Shown here one piece after another: positions 1-5,723 of a stretch of DNA of 10,178 bases; position 1 is the first letter of the stretch; the number at the start of each line of letters is the position of its first letter. This DNA is from Nitrospira sp. ST-bin4 (GTDB lineage: Bacteria > Nitrospirota > Nitrospiria > Nitrospirales > Nitrospiraceae), in contig MSXM01000104.1 of the NCBI GenBank assembly GCA_002083565.1, positions 1-10,178 on the forward strand. The letters are read 5' to 3'. A model generated the notes under the pieces. The model ran no database searches. It had not been told where the DNA came from and saw only the letters and a program-made list of their open reading frames with translations. Made by a program: the position numbers and the translations under genes.

Positions 1-1451
1 TCAACGATGAAGTTCATCGTATCCAGCGCTTCCGGTTCCGTTTCCGTGGGGAACCCGACAATGATGTAGCAATGCACCGCAATCCCCAGATCAACGCAGT
101 CGCTCGCGATGCGGCGGACCCATTCCTGCTTGATCCCCTTCTTCATCAGATCCATGACGCGCTGATTGAAGGACTCCAGGCCAAACACAATCTTCAAGCA
201 GCCGGCATCGCGCATCGAGGCAAGCAGGTCGCGCGTGAGGTTCTTCTCGAACCGCATTTCGCAGGTCCATCTCACCTTTAGCTGTTTCTCGATGATCTGC
301 TGGCAGAGCCGTTTCGTCGGCGCCAGGGCAAAGCACTCGTCGGTGAAGAAGAAATTCCTGGCGCCATACCGCTGTGAGAGCCACTCCAATTCATCGACTG
401 TCCGCCCCGGATCCTTCTGCCTGAAGTTCTGGTGATCAAGTGTCAGCGCGCAAAATGCGCAGTCCTTGTAATAGCATCCGCGGGAGAACTGAATCGGCAG
501 CACCGGCTCCGGCGACAGGTATCGGTCGAGCGGAAAGCCGTCGTAGTTCGGAGCAGGCAGCTGATTCACGTTTTCGGAATAGAAGGGCTGATTGACCGTG
601 ATCTTGCCGTCCTTCCGGTAAATCAGATTCGGCACTTTGCTGTAGTCTTTCTTGCCGGCCAACTGGTTCACCAATTCCAACAGCGCCGTTTCGCCTTCGA
701 AGACGACGATGTCGTCGGCCAATTCAAAGAGGTTGGGACAGCGGCGGACATTGTCGACGAGACGTGTGAAGATGCTCCCCCCGATCGTGACGTGGAGGTC
801 CGGCGCCGTCTCCTTAATCAGCTTGCAGAGCGTCAGGCCGGGAATAATTTGCGAGGTCGCCGTGATGGACACGCCGATCAAATCGGGACGATCCTTGACG
901 ATCGAGGAAATGAACAGGTCGCGGAAGAGACTGCGGTAGGGATTCTGCGCGTCGTCTTGAATGACCTTCATCAGGTCCTTCGACGAGTAGATGGAGTAAT
1001 TGCCGAACTGATTATCGACCACGGTCAGTCTGGTCGGGAAGTAGATCGAGGACACCAGTTCCAGCCACTTGTCGATCATAAACAGACTGCCCCGATAGGC
1101 ATCCAGATCGTAAAAGCCTTCGCCGCGTAAGGTCTCCTTGGCCAGCTCGATCCGTTCTTCCAGATAGACGAATCGATCGAGCGAATCGGCCACCTTCGAA
1201 TAATGTTCCCGGCTCCCGTGGCCCGTTTCTCCGGATTGGGACCGCTCAAGCTCGCGCTGCTTGCCGATCAATTGTTGATAGACCTGAGCCGCATAGCTCC
1301 TGGTCAGCATGCGATCCAACAACTCGATCCCAAGATCGCGTTGCGAGACATCCGACACGCCACCTTGATGCAGAAATCCCGTGAGGGAAGGGAGACTGAG
1401 ATACGGCTGGGACGGATGCCATGTCGGAGGAAAAAGGAGTGAGACCTTCAT
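1..1451 (-). CDS. B12-binding-type radical SAM protein (partial, C-terminus beyond left edge)
   Basis: Translating the minus strand from ATG at 1451 gives an open frame of 483 codons with no stop before the window edge, so the gene is 3'-truncated by the window. Residues about 1-265 look like the Rossmann-like cobalamin-binding half of this class: an N-terminal LLFPP motif, then IGVSITATSQ (192-201) and VTIGGS (221-226). The usual DxHxxG cobalamin-ligand motif is not visible. The radical SAM core follows, with SRGCYYKDCAFC at 323-334; Cys326, Cys331 and Cys334 would bind the [4Fe-4S] cluster that cleaves S-adenosylmethionine. FFFTDECF (367-374), FGLES (423-427) and IIVGFPTET (463-471) are later core-barrel motifs. 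The substrate cannot be read from the sequence. A GGAG Shine-Dalgarno lies about 10 bases before the ATG. A terminator and a separate promoter upstream suggest it is transcribed apart from the haem-subunit operon. Confidence 0.88.
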   Translation of the reverse strand, partial: MKVSLLFPPTWHPSQPYLSLPSLTGFLHQGGVSDVSQRDLGIELLDRMLTRSYAAQVYQQLIGKQRELERSQSGETGHGSREHYSKVADSLDRFVYLEERIELAKETLRGEGFYDLDAYRGSLFMIDKWLELVSSIYFPTRLTVVDNQFGNYSIYSSKDLMKVIQDDAQNPYRSLFRDLFISSIVKDRPDLIGVSITATSQIIPGLTLCKLIKETAPDLHVTIGGSIFTRLVDNVRRCPNLFELADDIVVFEGETALLELVNQLAGKKDYSKVPNLIYRKDGKITVNQPFYSENVNQLPAPNYDGFPLDRYLSPEPVLPIQFSRGCYYKDCAFCALTLDHQNFRQKDPGRTVDELEWLSQRYGARNFFFTDECFALAPTKRLCQQIIEKQLKVRWTCEMRFEKNLTRDLLASMRDAGCLKIVFGLESFNQRVMDLMKKGIKQEWVRRIASDCVDLGIAVHCYIIVGFPTETEPEALDTMNFIV

Positions 1452-1511
1452 ACGACGAGCACTCCAATTCTTTCGAAATATCAGAGAGTTTTGAGTTAAA
1501 ACCTATGTGGG

Positions 1512-1541
1512 GTTATACCCTCCGCGCCGAATGAAATGCAA
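1512..1541 (-). promoter_or_regulatory. Candidate sigma70-type promoter of the radical SAM gene
   Basis: On the minus strand TTGCAT (1541-1536) is followed after 18 bases by TATAAC (1517-1512), a five-of-six match to the -10 consensus; the -35 matches only three of six. Transcription would start near 1505, giving a leader of roughly 54 bases before the ATG at 1451. It sits just beyond the terminator of the preceding transcript, where a new promoter is expected. This is motif matching only. Confidence 0.4.
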
Positions 1542-1590
1542 CCCTGGAATCGTCGCCTGCCGGGATCGATACCACCACCCCCCGCCGAAG

Positions 1591-1646
1591 AGAAAAAGAG
1601 AGGCTCCGGACCAGTTCGTCATCGCATGACGCTGATCCGGAGCCTC
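1591..1646 (-). terminator. Rho-independent terminator of the haem-subunit transcript
   Basis: GAGGCTCCGGA at 1600-1610 and TCCGGAGCCTC at 1636-1646 form a perfect 11-bp stem, extended by three more pairs after one mismatch, around a loop of about 17 bases. Read on the minus strand the hairpin is followed at once by the pyrimidine tract TCTTTTTCTC (1599-1590), the classic intrinsic terminator layout. It lies 60 bases past the stop codon of the haem subunit. On the plus strand the tail after the stem is much less T-rich, so the minus direction is favoured. Confidence 0.82.
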
Positions 1647-1705
1647 AGATCTGTTTCTCCAGCTCACCAATGGAGGCCCATCGCCCCCACAACCCTGTAC
1701 ACTGC

Positions 1706-2656
1706 CTACAACTTCAGCGTAAACCAGGTGGAGAGTGACTTCATCCCGTTCCGTTCAATGTTCGCCCCATCCCACACCGCAAATGCGATCGGGATAGACA
1801 GCCCGGACTTGAATTGCGTGTCGTTGGCATCGCTGGTTTCCAGCGTCCGCTTCACAACCACGCGCCAAGTCGGACCCGTATAGCCTCCGCCCTTGACAGA
1901 CCCGGACGGCTCCCACACCCCGTTACCGATGACATCTTGATGCGCTTGGGTGGTCAAGGTGCTGAACCCGTTCGCGCTCAAATCTTCCACCGAACTTACG
2001 CGCAACGTCGGGTCGGACATGATGTTCCCGGACCAGATACCGGGATTGAACGGGCCAAGACTCCGGCCGATCCGATCCGGATAGGTCACACCCCCGGCCG
2101 GCTCTTCAAAATAGTAGTCCCAGAAGATCCCGGGATATTGATCGTCAACATCCCAAATGCCGGCGCTGTCCTTACCGAGGTCCTTCTGCCATTCCGCATT
2201 CCAGCGCCAGATGTTCGTCGTTCCGCCGGATTGTCCCATACACTGGAACGGCGGCGCACCGGAAGTATTGACCGGGAACATGACGGCGACCTGATCCCGG
2301 AAATCCTGCGGGCCGATCGTCGTATCGTTCTTGGTCTGATCGATCCACTCTAAACGCATCGCGATTTCCTTGCCGTTCGTCATCGCCTTCACAAACACCG
2401 ACTTCACCGAGATGTTCGGGTGCATCGGTGTGGTGACCAGCTGACCGCTGAGCGGAACCACGACCCCAGGCACACCTTCCCATACAGGGTTGGCCCCATC
2501 CATAGGGATCGGCCCCTTGATGGACTTCGCTGGGATTGTGACCGGCTGGCTGACCGCCAGCGGCACCTGCCCGATCGTCAGCATCGCGCCAACGGCGAGG
2601 GCAGAGAGAAGAATGGCAAACACCAAACTTTTGTTGGCCGTCTGCACTACGCGCAT
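1706..2656 (-). CDS. nxrC: Exported haem-b subunit of a type II DMSO-reductase-family enzyme, likely nitrite oxidoreductase gamma subunit (NxrC-like)
   Basis: This 316-residue protein begins with a Sec signal peptide: a short positive N-terminus, a hydrophobic core at about 10-30, and probable cleavage near AVSQ (34-37). The mature part matches the ethylbenzene dehydrogenase gamma / NXR-gamma haem-binding fold. QCMGQ at 138-142, followed by NIWRWNAEW (148-156), corresponds to the family segment carrying the axial Met ligand (Met140). WRVVVKRTL at 264-272 carries the likely axial Lys (Lys269). SLSTWFTL at the end is the usual family C-terminus. Such subunits bind one b-type haem and carry electrons between the iron-sulfur subunit and c-type cytochromes in the periplasm. 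No C-terminal membrane helix is present. The ATG at 2656 is chosen because AGGAGGG lies 9 bases before it; the in-frame TTG at 2677 would place that site inside the gene. The catalytic subunits are not in this window, so a related chlorate- or hydrocarbon-type enzyme cannot be excluded. Confidence 0.78.
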   Translation of the reverse strand: MRVVQTANKSLVFAILLSALAVGAMLTIGQVPLAVSQPVTIPAKSIKGPIPMDGANPVWEGVPGVVVPLSGQLVTTPMHPNISVKSVFVKAMTNGKEIAMRLEWIDQTKNDTTIGPQDFRDQVAVMFPVNTSGAPPFQCMGQSGGTTNIWRWNAEWQKDLGKDSAGIWDVDDQYPGIFWDYYFEEPAGGVTYPDRIGRSLGPFNPGIWSGNIMSDPTLRVSSVEDLSANGFSTLTTQAHQDVIGNGVWEPSGSVKGGGYTGPTWRVVVKRTLETSDANDTQFKSGLSIPIAFAVWDGANIERNGMKSLSTWFTLKL

Positions 2657-2742
2657 ATGACTAATCCCTCCTCTCAACGAATAAAGATTACAGCACCCTG
2701 GAAGAGACCGCTGCCATGAAGCTCGGCTTGGTGTCGAACCGC

Positions 2743-3714
2743 CTACGCGGTCCCGACCGGCCCCTTCTCGTCCTTCTCCTTGTCCTTGTCCTTGCCATCC
2801 ATGAACGACTGCGCGCCCACTTCATTGAGCAACAGACTCAGTTCATTGCCCTGGTCCTGTGCTCCACATTCATACGTTTGGCCTTCGGGAGAATTGAAGG
2901 TCGCCGGCCGATAATCGGTCTCCGTGTAGGGCTGAGGCGCCACTCCCAAAAACGCCGTTTCAAACTCCATCCAATCAGCCGTCATATCCGCGACCAATCT
3001 GAAGAGACCGGAATCCGCTTTCTTGGACAGCATGCGGCAAAAGAGCGGCACCCACCGGCCGATATGGTTTTTGACAAATTTCTTCTGAGCTTCAACGACA
3101 ATCTGCGTTTTCTCGGCGCCGTCGTGACAGCGCGAGTACGACTCTTTGTAGGCGAGGAAATGCATGAACTCGAATTCGACACTCAGATGATCCAGCCGTT
3201 CGTGAATGTCCTTGGAGAGCTCCACGCCGAACGCCTTGTAGAACCCCGAAATATCACCCATCACATGCGACTGTGCAAACACGTGATCGTTTCCAAACAA
3301 CGTTTCGTACGGCGGGCAATCGAGCGTGATGACGTTACTGAATACCCTACGATGCTCCGATTGCAAATCGCTGAGCTGCCAATTGGCGCATTCGGAAGCA
3401 ATCAGTGTTTCCGCCAGATCGAATTGTTTCTTGAGCGCATGGATCTTCTGCACGGCGCGCTCGCCTCCCGCACCATCCAGCATGGCCTGCAAGGTATCCA
3501 GCGCGGCGCGGCCATCCTCCACAAATTCGCCGCAGCGGAGATAGTCGAGAAACTCCTCGTCTTCCGGATAGAGCAGGCTCCAGGAAATCAGCAGATACAA
3601 TTTGCTGCGATTCAACGCGCGTTCGACTGCAGGAGAATCCTTGATCGTCGAGGGAGCCGGAATAACGGCAGCAGCGGAAGGAGAGGCACCCGACACAGGC
3701 TGTTTACTTGGCAT
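2743..3714 (-). CDS. TorD/DmsD-family molybdoenzyme chaperone
   Basis: A 323-residue cytoplasmic protein, longer than the roughly 200-residue classic TorD. The all-helical TorD domain runs from about 30 to 255. Family hallmarks are CPPYETLFG (133-141), DHLSVEFEFMHFLAYKE (175-191, the conserved DHxSxE/EFM segment) and KNHIGRWVPLF (215-225). TorD-family proteins bind the apo catalytic subunit, guard its Tat signal and help insert the molybdenum cofactor before export. Here the client is presumably the alpha subunit partnering the haem protein encoded 86 bases downstream. The extra length is an Ala/Pro/Ser-rich N-terminus (about 1-27) and a C-terminal tail after 260 ending in a Lys/Asp/Glu-rich run (about 308-318). 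GGAGGA precedes the ATG by 7-8 bases. A promoter match 107 bases upstream suggests it heads a bicistronic unit with the haem subunit. Confidence 0.87.
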   Translation of the reverse strand: MPSKQPVSGASPSAAAVIPAPSTIKDSPAVERALNRSKLYLLISWSLLYPEDEEFLDYLRCGEFVEDGRAALDTLQAMLDGAGGERAVQKIHALKKQFDLAETLIASECANWQLSDLQSEHRRVFSNVITLDCPPYETLFGNDHVFAQSHVMGDISGFYKAFGVELSKDIHERLDHLSVEFEFMHFLAYKESYSRCHDGAEKTQIVVEAQKKFVKNHIGRWVPLFCRMLSKKADSGLFRLVADMTADWMEFETAFLGVAPQPYTETDYRPATFNSPEGQTYECGAQDQGNELSLLLNEVGAQSFMDGKDKDKEKDEKGPVGTA

Positions 3715-3820
3715 TAATTTGTCCTCCGGGCTGTCGAGTCATGTCAGGAGACACCCGCCCCTCTCACAACGAACTCGCCCACCCGCGCAACAACCGGATT
3801 CTGAGACCGGAGACTCTGTA

Positions 3821-3849
3821 TGTATATGAAATGACCGGCTGTATGTCAA
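3821..3849 (-). promoter_or_regulatory. Strong sigma70-type promoter for the chaperone and haem-subunit genes
   Basis: On the minus strand a perfect -35 hexamer TTGACA (3849-3844) is followed after exactly 17 bases by TATACA (3826-3821). Transcription would begin near 3814, giving a leader of about 100 bases before the chaperone ATG at 3714. The site lies in the 158-base gap after the ferredoxin gene, the largest gap inside this gene block. It would let chaperone and haem subunit be expressed independently of the two upstream genes. Confidence 0.62.
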
Positions 3850-3872
3850 GGGCGAACTGCTCCGGTAACCGG

Positions 3873-4472
3873 TCACCGATCGATCCCTGCAAGCCGGTCG
3901 GCCGGCATGACGCGGATCGCCACATGGTCATTGACGGTTTTACACACCATCTCGCACATGCCGCACCCGACGCATGCTCCGGCCGTCACGGTAAGCTGGA
4001 GCGACGCTACATCCACGGCAAGCGCACCGGTCGGACATTTTGACACACAGGCATAACAACCTTGCCCGGCCGTACACAACCGATGGGATACCACCGCCAT
4101 TCCCATTCGGACGTCGGTAATACCGCCGACCGGCAGCAATGCCCCGGTTGCACAGGCTGCAATGCAGGGAAAATCGTCGCACAACAGGCAGGGCGACCGG
4201 TCGGCGAATAAGACCGGCGTCGCATCATGGCTGTGCGCGACAATCGCGCCGGGCGGACAGGCCTTAATACAATCCCCGCATTGGGTGCAACGATCGAGAA
4301 AAAGCCCCTCCCCTGCAGCGCCCGGTGGACGGAGCCAATCCGTACGAATCGGCGTCGGCCCTTTTGCCGGAGCGGCATCGGCCTCCTTCGAAAATTCTTG
4401 CGCGGCCTTCGCCACCGAGCGAACAGAATCCTTGATAAAGTCGCGCCGGCCGTATGAGGGGTCAGTTGCCAT
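3873..4472 (-). CDS. NapF/NapG-like ferredoxin-type protein with four [4Fe-4S] clusters
   Basis: This 199-residue protein has four cysteine quartets: Cys62/65/68/72 (CX2CX2CX3CP), Cys95/98/103/107, Cys133/139/142/146 (ending CPTGAL) and Cys167/170/173/177. These support up to four [4Fe-4S] clusters. The pattern and length fit the NapF/NapG/MauM group of polyferredoxins, which pass electrons or help mature molybdoenzymes. The N-terminus has GRRDFIKDS at 8-16, which looks like a Tat twin-arginine motif, but what follows is polar and Ala/Lys-rich without a clear hydrophobic core. A cytoplasmic, NapF-like location is therefore more likely. The gene starts 40 bases after the HExxH gene, suggesting co-transcription, with GGAG about 8 bases before the ATG. 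Its position beside a TorD-like chaperone points to a role in assembling or feeding the same enzyme; that role is an inference. Confidence 0.85.
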   Translation of the reverse strand: MATDPSYGRRDFIKDSVRSVAKAAQEFSKEADAAPAKGPTPIRTDWLRPPGAAGEGLFLDRCTQCGDCIKACPPGAIVAHSHDATPVLFADRSPCLLCDDFPCIAACATGALLPVGGITDVRMGMAVVSHRLCTAGQGCYACVSKCPTGALAVDVASLQLTVTAGACVGCGMCEMVCKTVNDHVAIRVMPADRLAGIDR

Positions 4473-4512
4473 GGAAGGACTCCAGTCTCCCTCGCCACAT
4501 GGTCACAATGGC

Positions 4513-5511
4513 CTACATGACACCGTCGGCACGCAATTTATACACCTCTACGCAACGATCACAGGCGCCGAATTCCACGTCCCATCCCGGATGGTTCTCC
4601 CGGATAAAGTCGAGGACATACGACTCGATCTTGCTCCCCATATCCTCCACCCAGGAATAGGTGGGAAATCGGCACAGCGGACAGGGAAACCCCGGCATGA
4701 GCATGACCTTATTTTCGCTCTCCGGCACTTCGCCGCCCTCGACATCTACCGCGCGGTCCATCACGCGAAGTGTGTCGGTCGCCATCTCGATCAATTCAGA
4801 ATGCGTGAAATACGAGGTCTGCCACAGCCCTTCGAACACTGACTTTAATTGAAGCGGCGCAATCTTCCGATACCAGGACCGGAACTCCTTGAACCGATCC
4901 TCCTTGCTCAGCATCGGCTCTTTCCCCGCGGCAACCAGCCGGCTGTCTACACTCAAGCTCCACAGCACCCGGTAGCGCTGCAAGATCAGCGTTTCTTCGC
5001 CTGGATTCTGTCCCACTTTCGTGTCCGGATCGTACCCGAAGACCGGATCGATCATATCGGAGATATGCATCAGCTCGTGGCGGCAGTACCGCGTGAGAGC
5101 CGGATCATAGAACCGTCGGGGAATCAGCTTGATTCCGACGCCTTTGAGCCCCTTCTCCTCGAACTCCCTCGCCAACTCCTTTTCCACCGAACCCCACTTG
5201 CGCAGAATATCGACACCCTCCTGATCTTCTTTCAGGACACCCTTCACCAGCACAATCCCTACCTTGTTCTTCAATAATGGATACTCGTTAAACGAGTCGC
5301 GTACGATATCGGAAAAGCCCCATGTCCCGAAGAGATACTGATAGAGTTTCTTAAACTCCCCTTCCCGGTCTTCGAGCATGAATTTCTCGTAGATCGGATC
5401 GGCATGTTCATGAAACTCTTTGTAATAGGTAGGATCGCCTTCCCGCTCCGTCTTTTCGACGAAGGAGTCGATCACTTCTTGCAGCAGCGCGGGCTGAAAC
5501 CTGATTTCCAT
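4513..5511 (-). CDS. Uncharacterised protein with HExxH motif and two CxxC pairs
   Basis: I do not recognise a named family for this 332-residue protein. It has no signal peptide or membrane segment and is rich in charged residues, so it should be cytoplasmic. RHELMHISDMIDP at 144-156 contains HELMH (145-149), which fits the HExxH signature of zinc metallopeptidases; a third ligand is not obvious. The C-terminal part has CPLC at 277-280 and CDRC at 317-320, which could form a zinc-ribbon or rubredoxin-like site. It is the first gene of the block containing the polyferredoxin, chaperone and haem subunit, and 40 bases separate it from the ferredoxin gene. Context suggests a maturation or quality-control role for the same molybdoenzyme, possibly proteolytic; this is inference. 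GAGGT lies 7 bases before the ATG, and a good promoter lies 136 bases upstream. Confidence 0.86.
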   Translation of the reverse strand: MEIRFQPALLQEVIDSFVEKTEREGDPTYYKEFHEHADPIYEKFMLEDREGEFKKLYQYLFGTWGFSDIVRDSFNEYPLLKNKVGIVLVKGVLKEDQEGVDILRKWGSVEKELAREFEEKGLKGVGIKLIPRRFYDPALTRYCRHELMHISDMIDPVFGYDPDTKVGQNPGEETLILQRYRVLWSLSVDSRLVAAGKEPMLSKEDRFKEFRSWYRKIAPLQLKSVFEGLWQTSYFTHSELIEMATDTLRVMDRAVDVEGGEVPESENKVMLMPGFPCPLCRFPTYSWVEDMGSKIESYVLDFIRENHPGWDVEFGACDRCVEVYKLRADGVM

Positions 5512-5550
5512 GATGGGACCTCGGACCGTAAAGACAGTAATTTACAGGCA

Positions 5551-5570
5551 GTTCGCTGGTCGCCGCGAAC
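5551..5570. repeat. Inverted repeat in the divergent intergenic region
   Basis: GTTCGC (5551-5556) and GCGAAC (5565-5570) are perfect inverted arms around 8 bases. The site lies between the promoter at 5647-5676 and the start at 5511, so it is inside the probable leader of the HExxH-ferredoxin transcript. A second, imperfect pair (GGTCGCCG 5558-5565 / CGGCGATC 5571-5578) overlaps it. It could be a repressor operator or an mRNA hairpin; the sequence does not decide which. Confidence 0.4.
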
Positions 5571-5598
5571 CGGCGATCTGAGGAACTCCGTGACCGGC

Positions 5599-5628
5599 TT
5601 GACTTGCCCGCAGAGCATCTCTTACGAT
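5599..5628 (+). promoter_or_regulatory. Possible promoter of the WD40 gene
   Basis: TTGACT (5599-5604) is followed after 18 bases by TACGAT (5623-5628), five- and four-of-six matches to the sigma70 hexamers. A start near 5635 would leave a leader of about 90 bases before the ATG at 5724. TATACT at 5649-5654 is a better -10 but lacks a partner -35. The assignment is weak. Confidence 0.3.
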
Positions 5629-5646
5629 CTCGCAGGCTTGGCGAAA

Positions 5647-5676
5647 ATTATACTGGCCTGATCGAACGGCAATCAA
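5647..5676 (-). promoter_or_regulatory. Sigma70-type promoter for the HExxH protein and ferredoxin genes
   Basis: On the minus strand TTGATT (5676-5671) is followed after 18 bases by a perfect TATAAT (5652-5647). Transcription would start near 5640 with a leader of about 130 bases to the ATG at 5511; the inverted repeat at 5551-5570 falls in that leader. This is the best -10 match seen in the window and is correctly placed for the first gene of the molybdoenzyme block. Confidence 0.58.
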
Positions 5677-5723
5677 GGACCTGCCGGAGAAACTTTTACC
5701 ATCACCATGACACAGAACACACG

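Noticed and set aside
432..1130. Long plus-strand open frame (232 codons)
   Set aside because: It lies fully antisense to the radical SAM gene, whose frame shows clear family motifs; the plus-strand protein is Arg/Val/Asp-rich without recognisable features.
1452..1705. Possible RiPP precursor gene next to the radical SAM gene
   Set aside because: The gap is explained by a terminator and a promoter; no short frame with a leader/core pattern and ribosome site was found.
2716..3717. Plus-strand open frame of 333 codons
   Set aside because: It mirrors the TorD-like chaperone gene on the opposite strand; the minus frame has the conserved CPPYET and DHLSVE motifs and a good Shine-Dalgarno.
5604..5723. 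40-residue N-terminal extension of the WD40 protein from a TTG start
   Set aside because: The residues are Arg/His-rich and unlike a propeller or signal peptide, and they overlap promoter-like sequence on both strands.
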